Program-made: the position numbers and the translations under genes
DNA from: Chinchilla lanigera
Taxonomy: Eukaryota > Chordata > Mammalia > Rodentia > Chinchillidae
NCBI RefSeq assembly: GCF_000276665.1
Contig: NW_004955487.1
Span: 7,682,610 to 7,746,609, forward strand
Reading direction: 5' to 3'
DNA: 64,000 bases
The notes under the pieces: generated by a model
Told to the model about the DNA's origin: nothing
Database searches by the model: none
The model's input: only the letters and a program-made list of their open reading frames with translations
In this document: in pieces, positions 25,376 to 36,859 of the stretch
Layout of the letters: every line of letters starts with the position of its first letter
Numbering within the stretch: the first letter of the stretch is position 1

Positions 25376-25399
25376 ATAAAAACTATTCTCTGATTTCAT

Positions 25400-25780
25400 C
25401 TGTGATCCACTAGTTGTTCAGGAGGACGTTATTTCATTTCCATGTGTTTATGGAGTTTTTGTAATTTCTTTTGTCAGTAATTTTCAATCTCATTACACTA
25501 TGGTCTGATAATATGTATGGAATAGTTTTAATTCCTTTGAATTTACTTAAGCATGTTCTATGGGCTAGTATATGGTTTATTTTAGAGAACATCCCATGTA
25601 CACCTGAGAAGAATGTGTATTCTGATGTTGTTGGGTGGAATACTCTGTTAAGGTCTATTAAGTCCATCTGTTCACAACTTTGGTTCAGTTTTGTTATTTC
25701 ATTCCTGAGTTTTTGTCTAGTTAACCTATCTCTTTGTGACATGGTGTGTTAAGGTACCCTGTTATGATTGTGTTATTGCT
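25400..25780 (-). pseudogene. L1 ORF2 endonuclease domain, C-terminal part (inverted)
   Basis: In intact L1 this AP-like endonuclease nicks target DNA before target-primed reverse transcription. The minus-strand frame at 25434-25742 holds the C-terminal end of the domain: 'DLIDLNRVFHPTTSEYTFFS', then 'GMFSKINHIL', then 'LSDHSVMRL'. The SDH motif with its catalytic His is kept, but the conserved SKIDHI motif reads SKINHI, so the metal-binding Asp is Asn. The frame stops upstream and the N-terminal catalytic residues are not in it. It is dead for certain through truncation, and the Asp change would inactivate it anyway. Confidence 0.8.
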
Positions 25781-26289
25781 TATTTGACTTTTTATATCTA
25801 TTAATGTTTGTCTTATATAGTTGGGTGCTCCTGTTTTTAGTGTATATATATTTATGATTGCTATCTCTTCCTATTACAATTTTCCCCCAACAAGTATGTA
25901 GTGACCTTCTTTATCTCTTTTGATCATTATTGGTTTGAAGTTCACATTGTTTGCAAACAGAATACCTATCCCTCCCTTTTTTCTGGGTTCCTGTCACATG
26001 GAGTATTGTTTGAATTTCAGTCTATGAATTTCCTGGGTTAAACGTGTTTCTTGTACACAGCGTATTGTTGGATTTTGTTTCTTGATCCACTCTGCCCATC
26101 TATTTCTTTGGATTGGTGAATTGAAGTCATTTACATTAATGGTTATTACTGATATATATTGGCTTATCTTTGTTGTGTTATTTTCCTGTTGTTGGTTCCC
26201 TATTTATCACCTCTGTTCAATTGCTTGCTGTGCTTGTTGCTTTTATCTTGCTGTTATTCTTGGAATTGTGGTCATTTTTATCTCTTTCT

Positions 26290-27280
26290 AGAATATCTTT
26301 CAGTATTTTTTGTAGGGTTGGTTTGGTGGTCATAAATTTCTTCAGTTATTTTTTGTTGTGGAAATATCTTACTTATCCATTTATTTTGAAAGACAGTTTT
26401 GCAGGATACATCAATCTGAGTTGGAAATTGTATTCTTTCAGGTCTTGAAATACTTCACTTCAAGCTCTTTTTCAGTTAGTGGTTTGTGTTGAGAAATCTA
26501 CCATGATTCTGATGGGCTTTCCTTTATAGGAAATCTGTTCCTTTTCTCTAACAGCTTTTAATATTCCATTCTTGTGCTGAATTTTGGTCATCTTGATTAT
26601 TATAAGTCTGGGAGTCCAATTATTTTGGTTATTGCTAATTGAAGTTGTATATGCCTCTCTTGTCTCTATGTCAGATTATTTCCCATGCTTGGGAAATTTT
26701 CTGCTATTACTTCTGCAAATAGGCTTTTTTATGACATTTGTGTTGAGTTCATCTTTTTCTTTGATGCCTATCAGTCCTATATTGTTTTTTTAGCATCATC
26801 TTGCAGTTGTTAAATTGTTTCCTGGTGCCTTATTATTTTTAAGAGATCTTTCCTTTCATGATCACTAGCTGCACTCCTGTCTTCAAGGTCTGAAAATCTA
26901 TCTTCAGTTTCTTTCAAGTGGTTTTGCCACTTTTAAATGGAATTTTTAATTTCCTGAGTAGCTCTTTGAATCTGTTGCATGCATCTTAACTCTTTCCTAT
27001 ATTGTTCATTCAAGGTTTCCTTCAATTTTCTATGTTCCTCTATTTTTTTATCTATATTTGCTTTAGATACGTTGAGCAATCCTTTCGTTATGATTGACTT
27101 TTCTTTTTTTAGCTGAGAGATTATTTTTTGACAGAATTTCTTCTATTGCCTCCTGGAGTTGTTTCTTTACTTCATTTGCTATCATTTTGGAAATTTCAGA
27201 TGTGTAAATTCCAAGATCTTCTATCTCAGTGTCTCCTGGACTTGTTCTGGGTGGGCTGGCAGTCAGAAATGGCATTTTGT
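26290..27280 (-). pseudogene. L1 ORF1 remnant (inverted)
   Basis: ORF1 encodes the RNA-binding chaperone of the L1 particle. Reading the minus strand from about 27275 leftward gives an N-terminal-like piece with 'MIANEVKKQLQEAIEEIL', a short amphipathic coiled-coil-type segment. Further left the antisense text matches the remembered order of L1 ORF1 ('gatgggctttcctttatagg', 'cttgattattataagtctggg'). Several stops break it. The ORF1/ORF2 boundary is not exactly placed. Confidence 0.65.
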
Positions 27281-27284
27281 TACT

Positions 27285-28850
27285 TCATTTTGACATTTTC
27301 AGGTGAAAATGCAGATACATCTTACCAGAACCTGTGGCACACAATGAAAGCAGTCCCCAAAGGGAAATATATAGAGGTGAAATCTCACATCAGGAAAACA
27401 GAACAAGCACAAATAAACAATCTAATGCTGCCCCTCAGGCTTCTAGAAAAAGAAGAGCAACTCAAGCCCAAAGGGCAAAGAAGTGAGGAAATTATAAAAT
27501 CAGAGCAGAAGTTAATGCTATGGAGACTTAGAAAACAATACAAAGAATTAATGAATAAAGAGTTGATTCTTTGAAATGATAAACAAAATTTGTAAACCCT
27601 TAGCCAACTTTATCAAAAAAAGAGAAAAAACTCAAATTTATGCAACAAGAAATGAAAAGGCTGAAATCACTACAGATCTTGTATAAATTAAGAAAATCAT
27701 TAATACCTACTTTGAAAATCTGTACTCTCATAGGATGGAAAACATAGAATAAATGGACAGATTCCTAGGTACATATGGATTACAAAAATTGAGTCAAGAA
27801 GATCTTAAAATCCTAAATAACCCAATATGTCAATGAAATTAAAAATATTATTAAAATCTTACCAACAAAGAAAAGTCCACATCCTGATGGATTCACTGCT
27901 GAATTTATAAGAAATTTGGAGAAGACTTAATGCCAATACTTCTCAAAGTCTTTAATGAAATTGAAAGGGGTGCAATTCTCCCTAATTTATTCCTGGAGGT
28001 GAGTATTACCCTGACACCAAAAACTGAGAAAGACCCAACCAAGAAAGAGAACTATAGGCCAATCACCCTAATGAACATAGATGCTAAAATCCTGAATAAA
28101 ATACTAGCAAACAGGATGCACCAAATCATAATAAGATCATACATCATGACCAAGTGGGATTCATCCCAGGAATGCAGGGATTGTTCAATATACACAAATC
28201 AATTAATGTAACACACCATATCAACAGAGCCAAAAACAAAAATCTCATGATCATCTCAACAGATGCAGAAAAAGGTTTTGATGATGTCCCACACTCATTC
28301 ATGAGGTTAAAAATCTTTAAAAAATCTTAAAGAAAATTGGCAATGATGGTCTTTACCTCAATCTGATGAAAGCCATCTATGACAAACCAACTGCCAACAT
28401 CATATTAAATGGACAAATCTGAAAGCTTTCACTTTAAAATCAGCAAAAGGACAAGGCTGTTCACTTTCTCCACTCCTATTCAATATAGTTCTGAGAGTAT
28501 TAAGCAGAGCAGTTAGATGACAGAACAAATAAAAGGAATAAGGACAGGAAAGGAAGAACTTAAATTATCATTATTCACAGATGACATGATACTCTACATA
28601 GCAGACACCCAAAACTCCACCAAAAAATTTGTAGATTTTTAGAAGCATAGCTGTATACAAAGTCAACACTCAAAAATCAATAGCATTTCTGTATACGTTC
28701 AACAAACTCACTGAGAGAGATGTTAGTGAAAACACACCCTTCACCATAGCAGTGAAAAAAATGAAATACTTAGGAGTCAATCTAACAAAGGAAGTAAAAG
28801 ATCTATACAATGAAAACTGTAGTACTCTGAAAGAACAGATCAAAGAGTAT
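27285..28850 (+). pseudogene. L1 ORF2 linker and reverse transcriptase remnant (sense)
   Basis: The reverse transcriptase of an L1, broken by frameshifts and stops. The linker begins with 'TSYQNLWHTMKAV' at about 27318. The RT fingers show '[15 protein letters not shown]' (about 28035-28080). The first catalytic block reads '[10 protein letters not shown]' (about 28255-28285) and the FADD box reads 'LFTDDMILY' (about 28568-28595), keeping both Asp but with Thr for Ala. Text ends after 'MKYLGVNLTKEVKDLYNEN'. The thumb end, C-terminal Cys-rich region and 3' UTR are absent. Confidence 0.85.
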
Positions 28851-28854
28851 TTCA

Positions 28855-30385
28855 GATATAGACACTAAGTGCATTTTACCATTACCTTTGGAAAAAATAC
28901 TATTAGACTTCTCTGCCCATATCTGTATATTTTTCCCAGATGTAACTGGACTGACGTAATCTCTCCCTTCTTGTAAATTTAACCCATCTGCTATGCTATT
29001 CTGCAAACTAAAGAATTCAAGTTCTTTTAGCAAACTAAAAGTCATGATCAAGTTATTTCAACACAATCTTTCTCATTAGCTAATTAATGACCTTAAACAT
29101 GACCTTCAGGTCTCAAGGCTGCCGTGTTCACACTGGTAAGAAGAGATGGTAAGAAGTGGCCTCCTTTAATCACAGGATTGCTATAGGCTGTTTAAGGTAA
29201 TTGCAAGGGTAAACTCATTCGATGGATTCACTTCCACATACATTGAATGTAATCTGTATATTTAGTAATTGCAGAGGAACCTCAATGTATGAACAGTGAA
29301 AAGAAGATGGTCTAAAAATAACATGCTTTTCTAAGCTAATGCCCTCAGGCAGATCAACAATATCTCCATGAATGTTTTCTTTTTCAAAAACTTTTAAGTA
29401 TTCTGTTATTCAAATTCAGCCTACTGTTTTGAGTAAACTGTTAAAGGATAGCATAAACTTGATTATATTTTAACATAAAAGGACATTTTCTAGTTCTATG
29501 AAAAATATTTCTATCAGAGATATCATACTTACAGATTCATCTGCTGAAATTTTCATCCTCAAAAATTTCTGCTTTTCCACCCACTGCCTATCATGATTTA
29601 TCTCTCATTCCTCCTCTGCTACTACTTCCTAAGTTTTGGGGAAAAAAATAACATGCCATCTATAACCGGAAGCATTTCAAACTTGTTGTGTCTTATCAAA
29701 CAGCAGTTTGTCAGTGCTAGGACATGATAAGCCATAGGATATATTTATATAAACAGATCAGAAAGGATTATATCTCAGTTACTTTGGTGTAGGTTAAATG
29801 AATTCATGTCTGAAAAGTCTTCATCATAGTCCTTCTACACAAATAAACCCCAATTACATAGCTGATCATTTAATTATTCTCAAACTTGGTGCCTCTATTA
29901 GGCTACACAATTAAGTGTTAAATGTATGGAAACTTCAAGGGAAAACATGATATTTTCCTGTAGGATACTAATTTTTTCTTGATGGAAGTAATATAAAATT
30001 TTATATGAAAATGTACATATTATTTACTATAGCAAATATATATGTGTGCGTGCATGCCTCTGTGTGTGTGTGTGTAGTTAGTAAAAAAAAAACTGTTAGA
30101 ATTTAAAATGTTCTATGTCCTTCTGTCAAGACCTCCCTAGGTGTCCCTAGCATAGTTCAACCACATCTAAGATCAGTTAGGACTTAGGTATTAATATTGC
30201 CTGTCTCCTACCCCTCCAAATTCTTTTTTGCAAAGCTTTGAAAGAATTTTTACTGGTGCACATTAAATGTGTATTAACAAATCCTGTCTGCATGGAATTA
30301 TTATTATTTGTATAAATTCTGCAACATCAGAGAGCCTTAGTGACTTGATTAGCAAATAAACAACATGGGAACAATTCATTAGATA
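28855..30385. other. Unassigned sequence with a short TG repeat
   Basis: No gene or repeat recognised apart from an interrupted TG run at about 30040-30078. Confidence 0.4.
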
Positions 30386-30387
30386 TG

Positions 30388-30790
30388 TGTTATGGTTGAT
30401 ATATTGTGTCAACTTGGGGAGTCTAGAGGTTTGGCTAAGTGGCTCAGCAGGAAGCCAGGGTGCTTACTTTGTTTGTATACATCCTGAGCCTGTAAAAGAA
30501 AAGCGCAAAGATTATGTGAGAGCTACACGCCCCTTAGGTGGGGTTAGCCTGTTTACAAAGTAAGGCAGGGAAAAAAAGCTGCTTGCCGCCATTCCTCCGG
30601 TTTTGCTCTGGCTGTTTGCTGTTCGGCTGCCATTCCCCCCTTTGCTCTTGTTGCTTTGCTATCTTCTGCCTCGGAGCCAGCCAAATATAGACTAAAACCC
30701 CACAAACTGTAAGCTAAATAAACCTTTCCTTCCTTCATTTTGGACGTTGGGTATTTTGTCTCAACAACAACAAAAAAAGTAACCAAGACA
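30388..30790 (+). mobile_element. MaLR-type solo LTR, relatively young
   Basis: 403 bp, starting TGTTATGG and ending CCAAGACA, so it has TG...CA ends. The flanks ATATG (30383-30387) and ATACG (30791-30795) fit a 5-bp target duplication with one mismatch. A polyadenylation signal (AATAAA) lies at about 30717. By eye it matches the reversed copy at 42798-43197 at roughly nine positions in ten. Internal proviral sequence is absent, so it is a solo LTR. The minus-strand frame at 30553-30786 is incidental. Confidence 0.9.
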
Positions 30791-30794
30791 ATAC

Positions 30795-32900
30795 GCTAAA
30801 ATGTTTTATTCATCTTTATGCAAAATGATCTGTGAACTTTTTTCATAGTTGTGTAGAATACAGAGAATGGAGATTTTGTAGTCAATAACCTATTGTATGA
30901 TGGCATATAATAGAAATGCAAATATGCCAAGATTCCTAACAATTCAGAGATTCTGTTTCCACTTGTGTTAGACATTGTAATAGTTGCCTTACAATTGGTG
31001 TTATACTAAAAAGCCTAGAAAAGTATCTTTTACCTAGTAGGTCCTTAACAGTAGTAAGCATCATTATTCTTTAAAATTCTCTTGGGAAGGGAATTGTGCA
31101 TAACTCAACTTATGAAAATGAAAACAAAAATTCTAAATGTATAGTTGTAAATTGTTCTAATTGTTCACTCAGGGTTCTACACTTCTTTATCACTGAAAAA
31201 ATATTAACAACTAAAACTCTTTTTCCTCCATTTAATTGTGGCATTTGGGGACCAGACAGAAAGTTGCTATTTCAGGGACCATTTTTATCTCAGGAAAGGA
31301 AATAAAAACAGAGATTCTCATAGTTGAATACAAATAAAGGTAAAATACGAATGCTCTGCTTCCTAAAACTGAGCTAATTTTCTTTTAATGTGCCTGAACT
31401 TTGCCAAGATTTAAATTGAACTTCTGAGTCTGATTTTCTTTAAAAGATTTGATATTTGCCATTACAGCTTCATTTGTAAAAAATTTAGGGATGATTCATT
31501 GAAATAATGCTTCTGGCACTGTGTGTGCTTAAAAGATTTGAAGACCAATTCATTAGAAACGCCTCAAACCTCTCAGGGTGTTCCTACTTTAATGTTTGGT
31601 CATCCTATAAAGAATAAAAATCCAAGTTCAAAGATGGCCTTGGAATCCATTCATTTCTTCAATCTAAGATGTGGAGCTATGGGGGGAGAATACCAGCCTT
31701 AGAGACAAAAAGCTCAGGATAGATGGTCATGGCTGGTGACCTCACACTCTTCAAAGTTAAATTATTCATAAAATAAGTTAAGAAGGTCACCTTTTGCCTC
31801 GGGCACTGACATTGTTAAATGAAGAAATGCATCTCATGGATTCCAAAATGCAATGCAATGAAAGCTATGCAGTATACAAATATTTGCTGACTACCTATTA
31901 TTAGAGAGGCCCTGGGTGAAATGCACAATTCATATAGAACTTATGGTTTCATCCAGTTGCCCTGTAGCATAGCATGCAATTATCAATGAGTACAGACCTC
32001 CTGTTAAAAAGGGAAGAAAATTAATGAAGAATTTTTAGTGACTTGGTGAATACATAATGTTGTCATGTTACATTTAATATGTAAAAAACGGCTGTTTTTC
32101 CAAACTGATTCAGTAAGAAAAATATAGATAGATTAAATATAGGGGAAATATATTGAACATAACAAAAGCAAAATAGTAATAGCTAAGGTAGCTATTAGTA
32201 CAAGTGTATAGGTACTTTTTTTCTTCTCTACATTTCTTTCGAACATGTAATAATTATTTTCTTGCCAACATTTCCTTAGGAATGTGTTCCTAGGAGACAC
32301 ACAGATAAAGAACTCACTGAGTTCAAAGAAGTTACTTAGAATCCCAAGTTTGAAAGAACTAGGGGAGGCTTAATGACTTTCAAGCTCTAGTTTGAAGGAA
32401 GGGTAAGATTTGCATATGAATAGAGTAGAGGTTGCTGGTTTGTCTCTATAGGGGCTGATTCTGCAGCTGTATACGAAATCCTATCAGTGTCCTATAAAGA
32501 AGGAAAAAAGCCAAAGGCCTTAGATTCCAATCTTGATGGAGGAGATCATCCCTCCATATTTTTTTCATTCTCCCTAATGTTTCAATTATATAAAATTACA
32601 AAAATAGTCTCTTATTTCCTGTCTAATCTGACAAAGAGCAACAATATACAACTTTGGAGGAGAGGCAAAATTGGATTTTTTTAGAAGACTAACACTGAAT
32701 TCTTTTTCTGTACTACTAGTAGAATATGCAGTTCTTTCCAGAAAAAAGTTCACTGAACACTCCTTAAGCATATATGTTCATTTAAAAATATTGGGAACCT
32801 GAAAATCTTACACAAATCAGTTGCTGTTGCCCTAATTACATCTTTTCACATATTTTTATCGTTACCGTAACTCTATGTGTTATGGAAAATTCTTGTCACC
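30795..32900. other. Unassigned sequence with possible L2 remnant
   Basis: No gene recognised. At 31877-31985 'acaaatatttgctgactacctatt' followed by 'gaggccctgggtgaaatgc' resembles the L2/MIR-type 'tattgagtacctactatgtgccagg' module; weak. Confidence 0.35.
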
Positions 32901-32904
32901 AGAA

Positions 32905-33551
32905 GGTAGGAAACTGACATCAGGAACTGGTCCTTGCAAACCTTCTCAGTCCTTTGTGTCCTTGGAGAAAGAATTCGGTGAAGACACAAAGGTGTCAGTC
33001 CAGAAAGACAGGTAGAATTTATTATAAAAGTGGATATAAAGGGAGCTATGTCTTCAAGCAAGAAGGCAGACAGCAGGAAGACATCATTTGAACCTTTTTC
33101 TTTACACACATAAGAATTATTCCTGGGGCTCAAGAAACTATGATGCTTATGATGCATATCAACATTTTACGTTGAAGTGTCTTTTGAATTGAAAACACAT
33201 CTTTCTGTCTTTTGTAGATGGTCAGTTCCCACAGGTGCCTTAATCTTGTAATGAACTTACAAGAGGTCAGATAAATTCTTACTTTAAACCAGGAACCAGC
33301 CCAAGGCAGGGAAGTTTTTAAAGCCTGTTTTCTTTTCTGATGTGATTGGGCTGTAGGGTGTGGCAACCAGGGAAGGTGGTTTTGTAAACAGAGGGCCTGA
33401 GTTTCAGGGCATGAGACCTGATAAGTGCTTGTAAGCAGACTACACTTAAAAGTCTTTGATTTTTTCACTTAGCCATAACTGTCCAAGACTACGACTGCCC
33501 CGTCCCCCGCTCACCCCGCCAGTTCCTCAGGCCCGTTAAGGTCTAACCACA
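32905..33551 (-). mobile_element. ERV-type LTR, antisense (unclassified)
   Basis: On the minus strand it appears to start TGTGGTTAGACC near 33551, is GC-rich at that end, carries AATAAA near 33019 ('tataataaattctacctg'), and is followed by a U5-like stretch ending near 32905. The layout (U3, polyadenylation signal, U5) suggests a class I or II ERV LTR. No gag, pol or env is adjacent. Edges are approximate and no target duplication was confirmed. Confidence 0.5.
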
Positions 33552-33554
33552 TGC

Positions 33555-34748
33555 CCAGAATTATTTGCTTTGCTTTGTACACAAGAGAAGTCAGCCTCCA
33601 GCTTCCCTAAAGTGATATTGAGATGACACCGCTGGTACTAGGGTAGAGAGATTTTAGGCATGTCTCTGCCTCTAAAGGCATCAGATGCACAAGACTTGCA
33701 CAGTCAAATTTGACAAAAAGGATGTGAAACTCTTTTCTTGGCACTAAAGTTGTGACTCCTGAGAGCAGAACAGCAAGAAGAGCATTAATTAATCAGAGCT
33801 AAATTTCTATCACCTCTCTCTTGGTTTTCTGTATCTCCACATTATCTAAGTTCAAGCCTCAATTTCTTCAGTGTAAAATAGCATGATGGTACTGGTCCAA
33901 GAGTAAAAATTTTAGGAGTCCACATAACATCTGTGAAGTCACAGCAGCAGTATCTACACACAAGTCAGAAAATGGAGATTTATTTCACATGCCCCCTGCT
34001 TAGGACCATCTCATTTGTTTTGTCATTGACTTCTGATTCTGAAGATCCACTGACTCCGCTGTTTCTCTCCAAGTATTATGTATTTCATGGGCAAATACAG
34101 TGGGCAATTGCAATGTAAATTGGTCCAGAGAATCTATCAGAAATTATCCAAGCAAACCTAAGATTCTCTTGTAGGCAATCAAAAATTACTGTCTGAATAG
34201 TATTTTACAGTTTACACAGGTTCTGGGAGAGTGGAAATTGATGTGGAGTGAGCCAAGGTTAAGGTACCGGCACAGGGGAGTCTCTAGACTTCAGATAGTT
34301 CCATTCATTGTCTTCTGACAACTTTTAGCCATCTGACTGCATTCCATCTGCATTCATTAACTCATGCTACAGATAAGGATTGTGTACAGACTTGCTTTCT
34401 TCCTGCAGTTAGGTAAATTGAAAATGAATAAAAAGAATACAATATTATTACTTATCCTTTACTGTATAAAATATTGCCAAATTGCTTCATAAAGTAGTGA
34501 GAGGCAAGGGAAGTCACAAGAGAGTAACTGAGTTCAGATCCACACAGAATGTAGGCATGTTTGGTGAAATGGGTGTAGCATGTAAAAAAATCAAACTCTA
34601 TGTGATATTTATCTGTCATCTATCCATATACATATCACCTTTCTATCCATTGTTTACTCAAGGAAATTGCATTCTTTCAATGTTACCCAGCAAACCAATT
34701 GTTGGCTTTCTTTTTTTCTTGATGCCCTCTCTCTTTTGCACCATTGTC
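33555..34748. other. Unassigned sequence
   Basis: No gene or repeat recognised. Confidence 0.4.
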
Positions 34749-34750
34749 TA

Positions 34751-34928
34751 AGAGTGGTTCTCAATGTGTGATCACAGTAATCTAGGCTGTTTGTTCAAAC
34801 ATAGATTTTAGAGGTTGTCCCCAATGCTTATGAGACAGCAGACTTGTGATAAGACCCAAGAATTTGTATTTCTAGCAAGTTCTTAAGAGACAATCATAAT
34901 TCTGGTCCGATGACCACACTTCGAAAAT
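34751..34928 (+). mobile_element. MER5A-type hAT DNA transposon fossil
   Basis: 'agagtggttctcaatgtgtg' at one end and 'tctggtccgatgaccacact' to 'gaaaatga' at the other. The centre 'gacccaagaatttgtatttctagcaagttctt' matches the MER5A non-autonomous hAT layout. About 180 bp, as expected for the family. Non-coding. Confidence 0.75.
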
Positions 34929-34934
34929 GATTTA

Positions 34935-35550
34935 AAGTATATCAATGCTCACATCTATTGTCCGCCACAAAAATTCTTCTGACCATTCCTGTACTACTCA
35001 ATATCTGCCTCTGATGTCTTTCTGCACACTAGCAATTAAATTTCTTATTAACAAAGGAGAGACAAATCAGAACCCTGTATAAAACAGGAAGTAAATATTT
35101 GTTTGGGCTCAATGAATATTAGCTGGGTCAGCTTAGAGAAGCCTTCTCCTTTTTTCTGCACTCAATTCCTTCACTGGAAAAGAAAGGGAACTCATATTTA
35201 TTTAACACTTGCCAATGATACGAGCAAAGTAGGAAGCAGAAACTCAGAACTTAAGCCAATTGCCGTGGCCCTGTCTCCAGTAGGTAACCTGCTATGCTCA
35301 AGCTCAGAATGGTTCCCTAATTTTAACACTTTCTCCATTCTTCTCCATCTTACGGCAATACAGAAGAGAGTTTGGTGATTATATGGGTCACATCTACCTC
35401 TGAATTTTGGGCTTTTAATATTTCAAAGAAGTAGTTTCACTTTCCAAAGTTGAAGTTACACGTCCTACAGACTTATGATGTTAAAGCAAATGTGAAGAGT
35501 TTATTTCATTCTAAAGTTCTCTTGTTTGCCAGGTATCATGGGAGGTCTTT
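34935..35550. other. Unassigned sequence
   Basis: Nothing recognised. A 91-codon plus frame at 35103-35378 has no motif. Confidence 0.4.
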
Positions 35551-35553
35551 GCT

Positions 35554-35922
35554 GTAGTCTGTTTTATGCTCTTGTAGTAAAATAGCAAATTGAGTATCAT
35601 ATAGTAAAAAAATGTTTTTGGTTCTTAGTCTGGAGGCTGAAAAGATCAATATTAATGTGGTGTCATTTCACATAGGTCTTTGTGCTGTATAATAAGATGG
35701 TGGAGGAATCACTTGGAGGAGAGGCATGAAGAGCTAGGGAGGTAGAGAGAGAAAGGGTCAACGAATTCCCACCATAAGGAGCGGCTCCTGATGTAACCGT
35801 ATTAGTCTACTTATGAAGGGAGAGTTGTCATAACCTAAAACTCTATTGAATGTTCCACCTCCTAGTTCCATCACAGTGACAACTGCATAAATTTGGGAGG
35901 GATGACATTAGAACTACAATAG
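35554..35922 (-). mobile_element. MST/MLT1-type LTR, antisense
   Basis: 'gtagtctgttttatgctctt', 'agtctggaggctgaaaag', 'gtctacttatgaagggagag', 'ccacctcctagttccatcac', then 'aaatttgggagggatgacatta'. This is the reverse of a MaLR LTR of the older MST/MLT1 kind. It abuts the MER2 element. Confidence 0.65.
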
Positions 35923-35924
35923 GA

Positions 35925-36254
35925 CAGATGTTCCTTAACTTATAGTGTGGGTTATCTCCCAATAAATCCTTTGCAAGTTGAAAAGGTTGTAAGTCAAAAA
36001 TATATTTAATATATGTAATCCGCTGAGCTTCGTAGCTACCCTAACTACTTTAAATGTGTTCAAACACTTACTTGGCCTATAGTTAGGTAAAATCATCTAA
36101 CATAAAGTCTGTTTTATAATAAAATGTTGAATTTCTCATGTAAGTCAATGAATACTGTGTGACAAGTGGAAAACACTGGTTACATGGGCATACTTTTACA
36201 TACTAGCAGGGTCAAAAATTAGAAGTAGATCCACTGTAAGTCAGGAACCATCTT
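35925..36254 (-). mobile_element. MER2-type Tigger DNA transposon fossil
   Basis: The ends form imperfect inverted repeats: left 'cagatgttccttaacttatag', right (reverse complement) 'aagatggttcctgacttacag'. The interior contains 'gttgaaaaggttgtaagtc', 'gttaggtaaaatcatctaac' and 'ataaaatgttgaatttctcatg', typical of the non-autonomous MER2 Tigger family. About 330 bp. Non-coding. Confidence 0.75.
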
Positions 36255-36334
36255 TTACATAATTTAATTTAATCTTTACCCTCGCTCAAGGGTCTTTTTG
36301 AGTGACAGCTACTTGTCCATTTCACTCTCCCTTT

Positions 36335-36575
36335 TTCTCTCCCTCTTCCCCCACCCCCGCCAGGATGGAACCCAGGGCCTTTGCACCAGCCCTTTTTTTA
36401 ATTTTTAATGTTCAACTTCCTTGCTAAGTAACTAAGTCACCAATACTGGACAACTTAACTTTTTTTTTTTTTTTTGGACAACTTAACTTTTAACTAGGGA
36501 TCTTCAAGCTGCAGTCTGTCAGAGCCCTGTGGACCTCTCATTACAGGTGGACTACCACATCTAGTGTCTTACTTG
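36335..36575 (-). mobile_element. B1-dID SINE, antisense, split by a poly-T insertion
   Basis: Reverse ID tail: 'gatggaacccagggcctttgcaccagccc'. Reverse B1 part: 'ttgctaagtaactaagtc', then, after the insertion, 'gggatcttcaagctgcag' and 'cattacaggtggactacc'. A poly-T insert with a 16-bp duplication of SINE sequence sits at 36448-36491. Confidence 0.75.
36448..36491 (-). mobile_element. Poly-T insert flanked by 16-bp direct repeats
   Basis: GGACAACTTAACTTTT occurs exactly at 36448-36463 and 36476-36491, with a T-run between. This fits a retroinsertion so severely truncated that only its A-tail (minus sense) and target duplication remain. Confidence 0.7.
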
Positions 36576-36855
36576 CTTTTGCTTCCCTGAGGTAAAATAT
36601 TCTATACCCACAACTTGAAGGAGAGGTTCAACTTGGCATAAGGGTACAGTCCATGGTCAGTCAGATCTTTCCAACATGGTGGAAAGGCTGAGCGGAGGAG
36701 ATGTGCTTGTATCAAGGCACCAGGAAGCAGGGAGTGAAGGGAGGAGACAGAAGGGAGCAATGTGCTCTGACCTGCTTCTGCCAAACAGACCCTACTTCGT
36801 AACAAATCATCCACAGCCCAATAATCCAATCACCTTCCAGACAGAACACCCAGCT
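36575..36855 (-). mobile_element. MaLR-like LTR fragment, antisense
   Basis: 'acagtccatggtcagtcag', 'caccaggaagcagggagtg', 'acaaatcatccacagccc' and 'taatccaatcaccttcc' follow the antisense order of a rodent MaLR LTR like that at 8705-9095, with a deletion. Confidence 0.55.
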
Positions 36856-36859
36856 TCAC

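Larger units (their letters stand above)
25380..28850. mobile_element. L1 LINE with inverted 5' half (twin-priming structure)
   Basis: The left 1.9 kb reads antisense from the end of the ORF2 endonuclease back through the ORF2 start to the ORF1 N-terminal region. At about 27285 the text switches to sense and resumes ORF2 just after the endonuclease, continuing into the reverse transcriptase. The left edge of the inverted part and the start of the sense part correspond to nearly the same L1 position, as twin priming predicts. The expected 3' end, 3' UTR and A-tail are missing: recognisable ORF2 stops at about 28845. No frame is intact over its length. Confidence 0.85.

Noticed and set aside
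30553..30786. 77-codon minus frame
   Set aside because: It is the antisense of a MaLR-type LTR, and a related frame recurs wherever that LTR end occurs (e.g. 43842-44078).
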